This document shows positions 1-7,915 of a DNA stretch of 17,644 nucleotides, in pieces (the first letter of the stretch is position 1; each line of letters starts with the position of its first letter). The notes below the pieces were generated by a model. The model had not been told where the DNA came from and made no database searches. It was given only the letters and a program-made list of their open reading frames with translations. The DNA comes from a bacterium (GTDB lineage Bacteria > Bacteroidota > Ignavibacteria > Kapaibacteriales > UBA961): NCBI GenBank assembly GCA_022844575.1, contig JALHLL010000045.1, positions 1 to 17,644 on the forward strand, in the 5' to 3' direction. Both the position numbers and the translations under genes were made by a program.

Positions 1-1
1 A

Positions 2-151
2 CAGAGAATTGAAGAGGACAAATCCTGGACGCAATTTTTCGATCCGAAACGTAGGAAAAAACGTCCGCTCTTAGTAGCTGCTACTGATTTAGTAGAAAAA
101 TTTACGGGTTTTAGAATTGGCGAGTATAAAAATTTTATAGAAGTAAAATAA
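2..151 (+). CDS. 3' end of an unrecognised gene (5' partial)
   Basis: Reading from base 2, the frame is open for 49 codons and ends at a TAA at 149-151, followed at once by an overlapping TAA-like AT-rich stretch. There is no ATG in this piece, so the gene starts outside the window. The visible C-terminus is charged, with a basic cluster (FDPKRRKKRP, about residues 14-23), then a hydrophobic LLVAATDLVEKF stretch, and it ends in FIEVK. I do not recognise the family. Codon use and the clean stop favour a real gene over a chance frame. It converges on rfbC, with 42 bp between the two stop codons. Confidence 0.55.
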   Translation, partial: QRIEEDKSWTQFFDPKRRKKRPLLVAATDLVEKFTGFRIGEYKNFIEVK

Positions 152-156
152 TAAAC

Positions 157-174
157 AAATACAGGATTGTATTT
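157..174. terminator. Possible bidirectional terminator between converging genes
   Basis: A perfect 7-bp inverted repeat (AAATACA / TGTATTT) with a GGAT loop lies between the stop of the left-edge gene (149-151) and the stop of rfbC (194). It is flanked by T-rich sequence on the plus strand and by a T-rich run when read on the minus strand. Its position between convergent genes fits a shared terminator. The stem is AT-rich and therefore weak, so the call is tentative. Confidence 0.35.
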
Positions 175-193
175 CTTTCAATTTATCTCTATT

Positions 194-760
194 TCAAAGC
201 GCGAACAAACGCGATTCCGGTTTTTCCAACCATTCTTTTAATGTTTGGGCAACGGCATCTTTCGGTGAAAGTAGCGGTTCATCAATCCCCCAATCTATAC
301 CTATTGCCGGATCATTCCATCGGATAGCACCTTCACATTTCGGATTCCAAATTGCAGTGCATAAATACTGTATTTCCGTTTTTTCGGATAAAGAAACAAA
401 ACCATTTGCAAATCCGGGCGGCACCCAAATTAATTTCCTGTTTTCTTCGCTTACATGAATGGAACAATATTTACCAAGCGTCGGCGAATTATAACGAATG
501 TCAATTTCCATAAAAAGTGCTTCGCCGCGAATAACACGAATCAATTTCCCCATGGGTTTTTCCCATTGAAAGTGCATTCCTCTAATAACGTTTTTTATGG
601 AACCACTGTGATTTTCCTGAACAAAATTATCATAGATACGGATATCTTGTAAATAATCGGAACGGAATTGTTCCATAAAAAAGCCGCGTTCATCGGAAAA
701 TACATCAGGGCGGAAAACAACTATACCGTTTAACAATCGCTCTACTATATGAAATGCCAT
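194..760 (-). CDS. rfbC: dTDP-4-dehydrorhamnose 3,5-epimerase (RmlC)
   Basis: This cytoplasmic cupin-fold enzyme epimerises dTDP-4-keto-6-deoxyglucose at C3 and C5, the third step of dTDP-L-rhamnose synthesis for surface polysaccharide. At 188 aa it has the normal family length. Visible family motifs are DERGFF (23-28), NHS (50-52), RGMHFQ (60-65) with the expected catalytic His63, GKLIRV (71-76), IDIR (86-89), PPGFANGF (114-121), WNDP (148-151) and SPKDA (165-169) with Asp168 as the likely partner of His63. Two family positions differ: the usual His of GFAHGF is Asn119, and the usual YY pair near 137-138 is Ile-Trp. The gene follows the 1332-aa secreted-protein gene by 25 bp on the same strand, so the two may share a transcript. 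rfbA and rfbB are not in the window, and an RmlD-like gene lies about 11 kb away. An AGGA lies about 13 bases before the ATG. A 3-epimerase-only variant remains possible. Confidence 0.93.
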   Translation of the reverse strand: MAFHIVERLLNGIVVFRPDVFSDERGFFMEQFRSDYLQDIRIYDNFVQENHSGSIKNVIRGMHFQWEKPMGKLIRVIRGEALFMEIDIRYNSPTLGKYCSIHVSEENRKLIWVPPGFANGFVSLSEKTEIQYLCTAIWNPKCEGAIRWNDPAIGIDWGIDEPLLSPKDAVAQTLKEWLEKPESRLFAL

Positions 761-785
761 TATCTTAGTTTATCCTGAATCTATT

Positions 786-3700
786 TTATTTCTGAATTAT
801 AATCGGTAATGTTCTCATACCGAAAGTACTATAAACTCTTAAAGTATAATATCCCGACTCTATATCGGGGAATAGGAGTTTTATCTCATTAAATCCCTTA
901 TTCACAATATCACTTCTCGTATAAGCCACATATCCGAATCTATCCGATAATTCCAAACGAATTTCGCCCTCATCAGGTGATGCCATAAACAATTCACTTT
1001 CGCCAATTCCGGCAGGATGAGGTCTTACCTGATACAGAATAAAAGTATTTGGCGCAGTATGAGAAATTGCTCGTATAGGGTCAGCACAAACAGGTGCCAC
1101 ACTTGTACTAACAACAGTACTTAGGTCATTAAAACATTGTTTATCACCTGTAGTTACCGTTATGGCAAAATCATCGCTTTTGCTTTTATCAAGTAATACC
1201 CAATACCGTAAAGGTATTCTCCATTGCACTTTTGCACCTATAGTATATTGCTCCGGTATTTCGATAGATAATATAGTATTGGAAACCCTCTGAATTGGCA
1301 ATGTATATGTGTCGGACAAATTATCCTTTATTATCGAAATTTTAGTATCACTATTCAGCAGATGAAAAATATCTGGATTATATTCTATATTGATAATAAG
1401 TGGATATGGCACATTCTTTTGCGGTTTCCCCTCTCCGTCAATTATTAAAGAATATTCGCTACCGATTGTTACCGTCGTATCTTCAGGTGCTATTCTCGTA
1501 AACTTTTGTTCATTTATACGAGCAGAAATAAATCCTCTATATTCCCTAATAATCGTATCATTACATACTATTCGGAAACCATAGTCCAAACCATCCGATG
1601 GGATAGAAATAACAGAAAACTCTTCCGATATACTCTGTTTTACTTCGAGTACTTTATCGTACAATCGTGCTTCGGAGAAAATGGCACTTGTAAAATAAAC
1701 AGAATCTATTCGTAAAGGTACATTGCCCGTATTCTTTATTGTAATGTTCGCCGAAGTATCCGTACATGAATACACAGAATCGGGAGCGATTATTTCAAAA
1801 GAAAAATCCGTCGTGTCCGGGAATATTGCAAAGCCCGTAAAAGTAACCGTATCATGTTTTCTTTTATAAGCAGGTAAAGCATCGCTTACAATAACATAAT
1901 GTGCTTCCGATTTCCCTAATTTTTGAGGGGAAAATTGTATGGGAATACTTACAGTCGTATGGGGTTCGGTAATTTTACTTTTTAATATTTCTTTATTCAA
2001 TATAAACGCTTTTTCATCACCGCTTAGAAAGTATATGGAATCTACCGTTAAGCGTTCATTGCCGTAACCTTTATACAAAGTAACAATATCATCCTTAAAG
2101 CTATGTAGTTTTATAGTATCAAAATCCGTATCAAACTCACTTATATACGGAAGTGTACCCTCACCCGACATAGAGATTAAAACAGCGGGGTGCAATTTCC
2201 AATTCAATACTGTAAATAATGAACTTTGTTCATACTTTATAGTATCAAGAGGCGAAAAACTTACACGTAAAGTTAAAGTATCATTCGGATAGACGGTAAC
2301 GAACTGAACTATCTCACGATACTTTTCATCAAAGTATAAAGTATCACCACTATTACGTATATGCGTAATATTTGCTGGCATATTGCCGGTATTGATAACT
2401 TTTACAATACTATCTCGAGTTGTGCCTACACGTATTTTCTTCCAATCAATTGTGGCCGAATTTATAAGGGGTGCTACTCCCCTGCCCTTTACCATCGCCG
2501 TAATATCCGGTAAATTATAACTATTTATACATGTAATTAATAGTGAGTCTTTTTCCCTATTTCCTGGTAGATAACATACTGGAATTTTCAGGGTATCGCC
2601 TTTAGGTAATACAATCGGAAATAAACCGGCCGTATCAATTTTGAAAACCGGAATATCCTTAAATTCCACATACTTTAAGGTTATATCCATGTTCCCATTA
2701 TTTACGAATAGAATATCGGTACAATTAGTATCTCCCAATACAATATCGCCATAATTATGCCCTCTCGTCAGTAAACTCGGGAAAATAGTCGAACCCAAGA
2801 GTGTGGTACTTAACTGCAAATTACACGGTAGGTTTATAGTGAACTGAGCATTGAGTACTGTTGTATCTGTAAGTGGATCAAAACAAATCTCCACTTTAAC
2901 CGTTTGTCCTGGAGCCAAACTCTGATGTGAAACTCCATTCGGTGAACTAGCCCCGAATTTGAGCCGATTATCACCTGTTAATGTTCCACCACCGATAGAA
3001 ATCGGTTTATTACCCGTATTTTTTATCGTAACGAACTTGCATTCTTTTTGCCCTGCCAATACTTCAAAAAACAGCGAATCCGTGTATTCTATACCCAATG
3101 CTTGGAAACGATAACGGAAATATTGAGTATTTCCCATATTATCCGTCGCTTCTAATAAAAAATAGCCGTTTTTTGTCGGATTAACGGGACTTGCTCTGAA
3201 CGTTACAAAAGTCGAAGTATCACTCATAGTATTTATTTTCCACGAATAATTGAAAGTCGAATCTAAAACAACCCTTATACTACGTATATATGTACCCTCA
3301 GGAGGTGCAAGTTCTTTTACATAACCCGCTACTATTCCGCAATCGGTATTCGCATAAATAATCGGGGGAATATTCTCTTTTTCTTCGGCTGGAAAAAGTA
3401 TGCCACCTAACGTAAGTGAATATGCATCTTCAGCACCCGTACCATATAAAGTACCCGTGAAAAATCCTTTTTCTGTCGTCAGTTTCTGGATACTGGCCGG
3501 CAGTCGAAAATTAACGAAACAATATTTTGTGTTCGGTACAACATTATTGAGTAATGCGGGATACAAAGAACTAAGCAAAACACCGTTCATTCTTAAACTA
3601 TCTCGTGCCAATGAATCGCATAGTATAGTAAGGAAATGATTATTAAATGTGTTGAATGAAGAAGTCTTATAATCGAAACTCCGAACCAATGCCTCTTGCA

Positions 3701-4784
3701 TCAGCATTTTTGTCGGGGGTACTATAACCATCGAGGGGTCATATTGATTATTATTTTCCTGACTTGTCGGCATTATTTGTGCAAGAGAAAAAGGTTTATC
3801 CGATTTCCATCGTAAGGGCTCAACAAAAGGGGCAAGTGTTGCATAAGCTCCCGTAGAATCAAGTGTAATTGTTCTATCGGTCATTTGACCTGTTACCGTA
3901 ATAACCGTATTCGGCTCAATAGCCACAACTTTCATTATATCCGGGTCAGGTGAAGGAATGGTAAAAGGAATAGATATATATTCTGTACCCCATAGATTTG
4001 TCGGCAGAAGCATCTCGATAATATGATTTCTACTATCATCATTAAGACCGAGTATGACGGCCGGTGCCGTGGTACGTACATGTCCGGAAAGTACACCGAT
4101 AGGTTTATCGGATGTGATATGTGTACCTGTCAAGTCATTTCCGGTATCTTCATCGGGGGTTGAACGTACCAAATATGTCTCCCCTTTATTCAAACGTATA
4201 TATACCGGCTCCGCGACATTATAATTTCGTTCCGTTTTAGCATTCGGTATATAAGTAACAAGGGTATTATCTTCTGACCCGATAAGAAGGAACTCACCTG
4301 TTCTTACGAATTTATCATAGCTCCACGTTGTATTAGGCATGGAAACTACCATGTATTCATGACCCCAATGTAAGGTAGGAATTGCCGAATAAGCATCCGA
4401 TGTATATTCACTTGAGGAAAGGCAATACACAAGTACGGGTTGATCGGCAGTTACTTCTATCCCCTTCATTCTGCCGACTTCCGAATCAAAATTCTCGTTC
4501 AATATCGGTGTTCTAATCCATAGTACCGTATCGGCAGGAAGGTTATAAGTATTAACTATACCCGTTAAGTAATTTTCAACTTTAACATTTGTTCTTTGAG
4601 TTGTTGAGATGCTGATTATTTGATGCAGATCTTTTATTTCGGTATCATAATAGACTTCGTTTTGCATAAATGCAATCATAAATCTTCTTCCCGCATATCC
4701 ATAAGGCGTAGCCGTATTTGTTACTTGCGTATATGCAGTATCAAACGTTAAACACAATAGAATAAGGAGAAGAAAATTTCGCAT
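786..4784 (-). CDS. Large T9SS-exported surface protein: IgGFc-binding-like N-terminus, ASH repeats, sorting domain
   Basis: This 1332-aa protein is probably exported and attached to, or released from, the cell surface. Residues 1-20 form a signal peptide (MRNFLLLILLCLTF then AYTQ). Residues about 30-470 resemble the IgGFc-binding protein N-terminal domain, with WGHEYMVVS (140-148), LLIGSEDNTLVTYIP (166-180) and a second WGTEYISIPF (265-274). From about 568 to 1088 there are roughly five choice-of-anchor-D/ASH-like beta-sandwich repeats, recognised by phrases such as IKNTGNKPI (587-595), FVNNGNMDI (693-701), VINTGNMPA (796-804) and IKNTGNVPL (1016-1024). Residues about 1089-1215 may be one more beta-sandwich, possibly cohesin-like. 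Residues about 1247-1332 match a type A T9SS C-terminal domain (PHPAG, then ESGYYTLRVYS, ending in IIIQK). The ATG at 4784 has an AGAG about 7 bases upstream. The ligand is unknown; adhesion or a structural surface role is an inference. Confidence 0.85.
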   Translation of the reverse strand: MRNFLLLILLCLTFDTAYTQVTNTATPYGYAGRRFMIAFMQNEVYYDTEIKDLHQIISISTTQRTNVKVENYLTGIVNTYNLPADTVLWIRTPILNENFDSEVGRMKGIEVTADQPVLVYCLSSSEYTSDAYSAIPTLHWGHEYMVVSMPNTTWSYDKFVRTGEFLLIGSEDNTLVTYIPNAKTERNYNVAEPVYIRLNKGETYLVRSTPDEDTGNDLTGTHITSDKPIGVLSGHVRTTAPAVILGLNDDSRNHIIEMLLPTNLWGTEYISIPFTIPSPDPDIMKVVAIEPNTVITVTGQMTDRTITLDSTGAYATLAPFVEPLRWKSDKPFSLAQIMPTSQENNNQYDPSMVIVPPTKMLMQEALVRSFDYKTSSFNTFNNHFLTILCDSLARDSLRMNGVLLSSLYPALLNNVVPNTKYCFVNFRLPASIQKLTTEKGFFTGTLYGTGAEDAYSLTLGGILFPAEEKENIPPIIYANTDCGIVAGYVKELAPPEGTYIRSIRVVLDSTFNYSWKINTMSDTSTFVTFRASPVNPTKNGYFLLEATDNMGNTQYFRYRFQALGIEYTDSLFFEVLAGQKECKFVTIKNTGNKPISIGGGTLTGDNRLKFGASSPNGVSHQSLAPGQTVKVEICFDPLTDTTVLNAQFTINLPCNLQLSTTLLGSTIFPSLLTRGHNYGDIVLGDTNCTDILFVNNGNMDITLKYVEFKDIPVFKIDTAGLFPIVLPKGDTLKIPVCYLPGNREKDSLLITCINSYNLPDITAMVKGRGVAPLINSATIDWKKIRVGTTRDSIVKVINTGNMPANITHIRNSGDTLYFDEKYREIVQFVTVYPNDTLTLRVSFSPLDTIKYEQSSLFTVLNWKLHPAVLISMSGEGTLPYISEFDTDFDTIKLHSFKDDIVTLYKGYGNERLTVDSIYFLSGDEKAFILNKEILKSKITEPHTTVSIPIQFSPQKLGKSEAHYVIVSDALPAYKRKHDTVTFTGFAIFPDTTDFSFEIIAPDSVYSCTDTSANITIKNTGNVPLRIDSVYFTSAIFSEARLYDKVLEVKQSISEEFSVISIPSDGLDYGFRIVCNDTIIREYRGFISARINEQKFTRIAPEDTTVTIGSEYSLIIDGEGKPQKNVPYPLIINIEYNPDIFHLLNSDTKISIIKDNLSDTYTLPIQRVSNTILSIEIPEQYTIGAKVQWRIPLRYWVLLDKSKSDDFAITVTTGDKQCFNDLSTVVSTSVAPVCADPIRAISHTAPNTFILYQVRPHPAGIGESELFMASPDEGEIRLELSDRFGYVAYTRSDIVNKGFNEIKLLFPDIESGYYTLRVYSTFGMRTLPIIIQK

Positions 4785-4891
4785 ATCATCGCTCTGTTAC
4801 ATACCCAATCCACATAATAAGAAACTTTTTGTCAAAAAGCAACAATTATGACCATAGTTACCGTAATAACATTCGCTACTTCATATGTTTC

Positions 4892-4930
4892 AAAAAAAAA
4901 GCCCTACTGTTTAGGGAACAGCAGGACTTT
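4892..4930 (-). terminator. Strong intrinsic terminator of the 395-aa T9SS protein gene
   Basis: On the minus strand, 22 bases past the stop of the 4953-6140 gene, arms at 4917-4930 and 4898-4911 pair over 14 bp (two G-T wobbles) around a 5-base CCCTA loop. A run of nine T follows. This is a textbook rho-independent terminator. It insulates the downstream 1332-aa gene, which then needs its own promoter within 4785-4891. Confidence 0.88.
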
Positions 4931-4952
4931 CACAAAAGAACTTTATAGTACC

Positions 4953-6140
4953 TTATTTTACAACCACAAATGAAGCAGAAGCAGTTTTACCGTAATTATC
5001 ACGTAACTGTACCGAATATGTACCTGATACAAGCCCTTGTGCATCGAATGTAAGTTCATGAGTACCATTCATCATAAAAGAAGGTAATTCCAATCGAATA
5101 CCTAAGGAATTATAAAGAGCTATCTCTCCGCCTTCAAATGGTTTTTCCAATTGTACTTTCACTGATGACCCCATAACAGGATTCGGCGTTATTGATCCGA
5201 TACCACTCAACTCATCTTGTACGGATGATGTCTCGTCAACTTCAATATCTCTTGAATCCGTATAAATTCCTGTACTTTCATTTATTTCAAAAGTCGGATT
5301 ATTGAAAATGATTCGTGCCAAGGGTATTTGATTTCCGCCGCGCCAAAAGTAAATGTTAGAATATGACGCACTTGTGTCATTCTGTACTAACCCGAAAGGT
5401 ATTAATAATTGTTCCGGTGCCGGTGCGCCGTTAAGAGTATAGTAGTGGCGAATTTTAACTGTTCTTGCAACCATAAGTGTCGGATACTGAATACTTGGTT
5501 TACCATCCATTGCCGCAACACGCATTTGCCCCCAGCCGACAACCGTATCATACTGTACAAATTTTGTATTTCGTAAGAAAGGGGCTTTATTAAGAAGATA
5601 TGCTGTTAATGTAATCTGTGAATTAAAGTCTAATTCATAACCCGATTGCCATGCAGAACCCATTGTACATGGAAATTTGATATGAGTACGTGGCGTAGCA
5701 TATCTGGCTTGTTGCTCTAATAAAAAGAAAGTATCAAGCACATTACCCGTAAACTGCATAATCGAATAAGCTCTTTTTGCAAAAGAAGTGCCTATTTCAT
5801 GAATACCGTTTTCATCAGTCGAAAAATAAGTTTTTCTATCCACTACCGTATTCGGTGTTGTCGATTCCTCAAATTCCACTTCAATGGTATTCGGAAAATC
5901 CACATGAGTAGATGTAAGATAATCAGCGGTAATCTGTCCGCTTCCCGACTTCAATACCGAAAAATCCCAATTCTGATTACCTTCGGCTTTCATATTCTGT
6001 AGAAAATCCGGAGTAAAGTTTTTGCGATTCAACACATGTTGTTTGGCTTCCGCTTTTGTGTTTGAATACTCTAATACGGGAGGATATTGTGCGTAGAGGG
6101 CAACACATGAACAAAAGAACAACAGTAAAGAACTTTTCAT
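4953..6140 (-). CDS. T9SS C-terminal sorting-domain secreted protein, function unknown
   Basis: This 395-aa exported protein has a signal peptide at residues 1-18 (MKSSLLLFFCSCVALYAQ). The middle (about 20-300) is a beta-rich region with aromatic residues and no motif I can assign to a family. Residues about 305-395 form a T9SS type A sorting domain: ITPNP (317-321), alternating hydrophobic strands, IALYNSLGIRLELP, then GLVSGTYSVQL and a final SFVVVK. Proteins with this tail cross the outer membrane through the T9SS and have the tail cleaved or attached to the surface. The RBS is good (AGGTGA, 6 bases before the ATG). The gene stands alone: it ends in a strong terminator and diverges from the plus-strand GWxTD gene. 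Enzyme or adhesin activity cannot be judged from what I see. Confidence 0.85.
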   Translation of the reverse strand: MKSSLLLFFCSCVALYAQYPPVLEYSNTKAEAKQHVLNRKNFTPDFLQNMKAEGNQNWDFSVLKSGSGQITADYLTSTHVDFPNTIEVEFEESTTPNTVVDRKTYFSTDENGIHEIGTSFAKRAYSIMQFTGNVLDTFFLLEQQARYATPRTHIKFPCTMGSAWQSGYELDFNSQITLTAYLLNKAPFLRNTKFVQYDTVVGWGQMRVAAMDGKPSIQYPTLMVARTVKIRHYYTLNGAPAPEQLLIPFGLVQNDTSASYSNIYFWRGGNQIPLARIIFNNPTFEINESTGIYTDSRDIEVDETSSVQDELSGIGSITPNPVMGSSVKVQLEKPFEGGEIALYNSLGIRLELPSFMMNGTHELTFDAQGLVSGTYSVQLRDNYGKTASASFVVVK

Positions 6141-6146
6141 AAAATA

Positions 6147-6152
6147 TCACCT
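6147..6152 (-). promoter_or_regulatory. Shine-Dalgarno of the 395-aa T9SS protein gene
   Basis: AGGTGA on the minus strand lies 6 bases before the ATG at 6140. It is one of the clearest ribosome binding sites in the window and fixes that start codon. Confidence 0.65.
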
Positions 6153-6176
6153 AAAAATATGTTAACAAATTGTAAA

Positions 6177-6184
6177 CAAAAATA
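6177..6184 (-). promoter_or_regulatory. Bacteroidota-type -7 promoter element (TATTTTTG)
   Basis: TATTTTTG on the minus strand fits the TAnnTTTG -7 consensus known from Bacteroidota sigma factors. It would give a leader of about 30 bases for the 395-aa protein gene. No well-placed TTTG/TTG -33 element is visible about 19-21 bases upstream, so the call rests on the -7 match and on position. The same octamer occurs at the same distance (36 bases) from the hmgA ATG. Confidence 0.4.
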
Positions 6185-6264
6185 GCAATATCAAATTTGC
6201 GTCACTCTACGACAAAAACACTACAATCATCACTTTTCTACTTTATTACCTACCATCTTATGGG

Positions 6265-6283
6265 TATAATCATAGTATCTTTG
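6265..6283 (+). promoter_or_regulatory. Candidate promoter of the plus-strand GWxTD gene
   Basis: Two possible elements overlap here: TATAAT at 6265-6270 and TATCTTTG at 6276-6283, the latter an exact TAnnTTTG match. No clear -33/-35 partner is visible. If the second is used, transcription would start near 6290. That leaves about 26 bases before the ATG at 6316 but only about 11 before the ATG at 6301. Confidence 0.4.
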
Positions 6284-6315
6284 CTTTTACTTACTTTACC
6301 ATGCCGGATAATAAT

Positions 6316-7710
6316 ATGAAAGGCGTTTTTTACCTTGTTGTTTTTTCTTTTTTAGTTAATTCACCCTTTTGCGTAATAGCCCAGCAATCCATGATGGGAA
6401 GAGGGGCTCAGGATAGAAGTTCATATTATCAGTTTGGCGATGTTTTCTTTTGCGAACCCATTGTTACGGGAAAAGGCAATTCGGACTCCGTTTCCATTAC
6501 CTTTCTCTTCAGAATAATGAACGATGTTCTTGCTTTTGCAAAAGCACCACGAACGAAAGATAGTAGAGGTGCTTATGTTGCGACACCGTCTGTTACTGTT
6601 GAAATCCGTAACTCCGAGAATGTAATAGTACGAAGAGTCGGATGGAAAGACAGTGCTTTCACACAATCATTCGATAAAACCAACTCAAAATCTCATTTTG
6701 TATATGGAGCGATAGCTTCAGCATTGTCATCAGGAACTTATACAGCGGATATTACGCTCGGCGATAAAGAATCGGCTCAGATTCGTAAAATCAAAACAAA
6801 ACCAATCATAATAGGAAAACCGAATGCCGTATGGTATAGTAATGTTTTTTTTGCGCGTGGTTATAATGATACTCTAAAATCCAGTTTATTACCCGTTCAG
6901 ATGGGCGGAGATATGCCATTCGGTACTGATAATATAGCTGCTTGTATTACTGTCTTCGGCAAGCCCGAGGGTTTGGAGTATTCTTGGAAATTGGAACAAA
7001 TCAAATCAACGGAAAATAATTTTTCCGCTTGGGGAACTTTCGCCTCGGTTGAAAGTGCAGCAAAAGCTGACCCCACGAAGTGCCTGACATTCGCCGATGA
7101 ATCTCTATACGGTTCCGGTGTTGATACATATGTTTCGGTAATACCGACAGACGTAGGAAGAAACGCTTCCTTGCTTACATTACCAATGCCTGTTTCATCC
7201 TTGTTGCCGGGGCATTATGCCTTAAAAATATATGCAAAACATCTGAAAGATACAATAGTACATACCTTTGATGTACGTTGGGATAGAATGCCAATGTCGC
7301 TTATTAAACCAACCTATGCAATAGAGTGCATGTATTATATACTTGCAGACGATGAATACGATGAAATGAATAGCGGCAATGATGAGGAGAAACGAAAAAA
7401 GCTTTTCTCTTACTGGAAAGGAAAAGACCCTTCACCAAACACAACCTTTAATGAAGCAATGGCTGAATATTTTAGAAGGGTAGATTTTGCCTTTTTCAAC
7501 TTCCAAACTTTATCCGAAACAGATGGAGCGAAGTCGCAGAGGGGCAAAGTTTACATTTTATACGGCTCACCGAAACATATAGAAAAGCATCTAACAGACG
7601 ATAATAGAGTACAAGAAGAATGGAGTTACCCCGACAAAGTAAAAAAAGAGTTTCTCTTTGAAAAGACATCAAACGGTGTATTTAAGCTAATGCAAACGAA
7701 AGATTTATAA
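6316..7710 (+). CDS. Secreted GWxTD-domain family protein with degenerate GWxTD motif
   Basis: This exported protein belongs to the GWxTD-domain family, whose biochemical role is unknown. I start it at 6316 because MKGVFYLVVFSFLV...CVIAQ is then a clean signal peptide, and a GGA at 6306-6308 sits 7 bases before that ATG. An in-frame ATG at 6301 would add MPDNN and has no RBS. The family signature region lies at about residues 360-420: YWKGKDPSPNTTFNEA, YFRRVDFAFFNF and RGKVYILYGSP. Where relatives carry GWxTDRG, this protein reads GAKSQRG, so the Trp, Thr and Asp are all replaced while the flanking sequence is conserved. The paralog at 16186-17610 has the standard GWRTD. The gene is transcribed away from the 395-aa T9SS gene. 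Its own terminator is not clear; the next strong one is at 7846-7884. Confidence 0.82.
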   Translation: MKGVFYLVVFSFLVNSPFCVIAQQSMMGRGAQDRSSYYQFGDVFFCEPIVTGKGNSDSVSITFLFRIMNDVLAFAKAPRTKDSRGAYVATPSVTVEIRNSENVIVRRVGWKDSAFTQSFDKTNSKSHFVYGAIASALSSGTYTADITLGDKESAQIRKIKTKPIIIGKPNAVWYSNVFFARGYNDTLKSSLLPVQMGGDMPFGTDNIAACITVFGKPEGLEYSWKLEQIKSTENNFSAWGTFASVESAAKADPTKCLTFADESLYGSGVDTYVSVIPTDVGRNASLLTLPMPVSSLLPGHYALKIYAKHLKDTIVHTFDVRWDRMPMSLIKPTYAIECMYYILADDEYDEMNSGNDEEKRKKLFSYWKGKDPSPNTTFNEAMAEYFRRVDFAFFNFQTLSETDGAKSQRGKVYILYGSPKHIEKHLTDDNRVQEEWSYPDKVKKEFLFEKTSNGVFKLMQTKDL

Positions 7711-7764
7711 GATTTGTTGCCATACTTTTCATGTGGTAATGATACCTATAAACCTACATGATAT

Positions 7765-7795
7765 TTTGCCATGAATTAACAACATGCTATATTTG
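7765..7795 (+). promoter_or_regulatory. Near-perfect Bacteroidota promoter (TTTG-N19-TATATTTG)
   Basis: TTTG at 7765-7768 and TATATTTG at 7788-7795 are separated by exactly 19 bases. This matches the known Bacteroidota consensus TTTG / 19-21 bases / TAnnTTTG and is the best promoter in the window. Transcription would begin at about 7800-7803, directly in front of the structured region that ends at the 7846-7884 terminator. Confidence 0.65.
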
Positions 7796-7801
7796 TCATT
7801 G

Positions 7802-7885
7802 AGTTGAGCGGCAATCTCTCCCCTGGGAGCCGCGCTAAGATGCTCAAGCTTGGAACACTTTTTTTAGAGTTCCGGGCTTTTTTTA
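7802..7885 (+). ncRNA. Candidate small RNA or attenuator leader upstream of yqeY
   Basis: Between the promoter at 7765-7795 and the terminator there are about 85 bases with no credible ORF but dense self-complementarity. TTGAGC (7804-7809) pairs with GCTCAA (7842-7847). GCGGC (7808-7812) can pair with GCCGC (7829-7833). CTCTC (7816-7820) can pair with GGGAG (7825-7829). Some of these helices exclude each other, which allows more than one fold. The segment is also richer in G+C than its surroundings. It could be a free small RNA, or a 5' leader of yqeY whose terminator works as an attenuator, because the yqeY ATG is only about 30 bases past the T tract. I do not recognise a known RNA family (not obviously 6S, SRP RNA, tmRNA or a common riboswitch). 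Confidence 0.5.
7846..7884 (+). terminator. Intrinsic terminator before yqeY
   Basis: AAGCTTGGAAC (7846-7856) pairs with GTTCCGGGCTT (7869-7879), 11 bp including two T-G wobbles, around a 12-base T-rich loop. The right arm runs straight into a T tract (7878-7884), then A and five more T. It would end the candidate small RNA and any read-through from the GWxTD gene whose stop is at 7710. Confidence 0.8.
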
Positions 7886-7915
7886 TTTTTATACAGAATC
7901 TGAAGGGTTATTATA

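Noticed and set aside
4825..4839. Palindrome CTTTTTGTCAAAAAG upstream of the 1332-aa gene
   Set aside because: It is short and AT-rich, and could be an operator or part of the promoter, but there is no second copy or known match in the window.
7730..7760. Imperfect hairpin (CATGTGGT ... ACCTACATG) after the GWxTD gene
   Set aside because: It has a bulged stem, a long loop and no adjoining T run. It overlaps the approach to the promoter at 7765, so I could not support it as a terminator.
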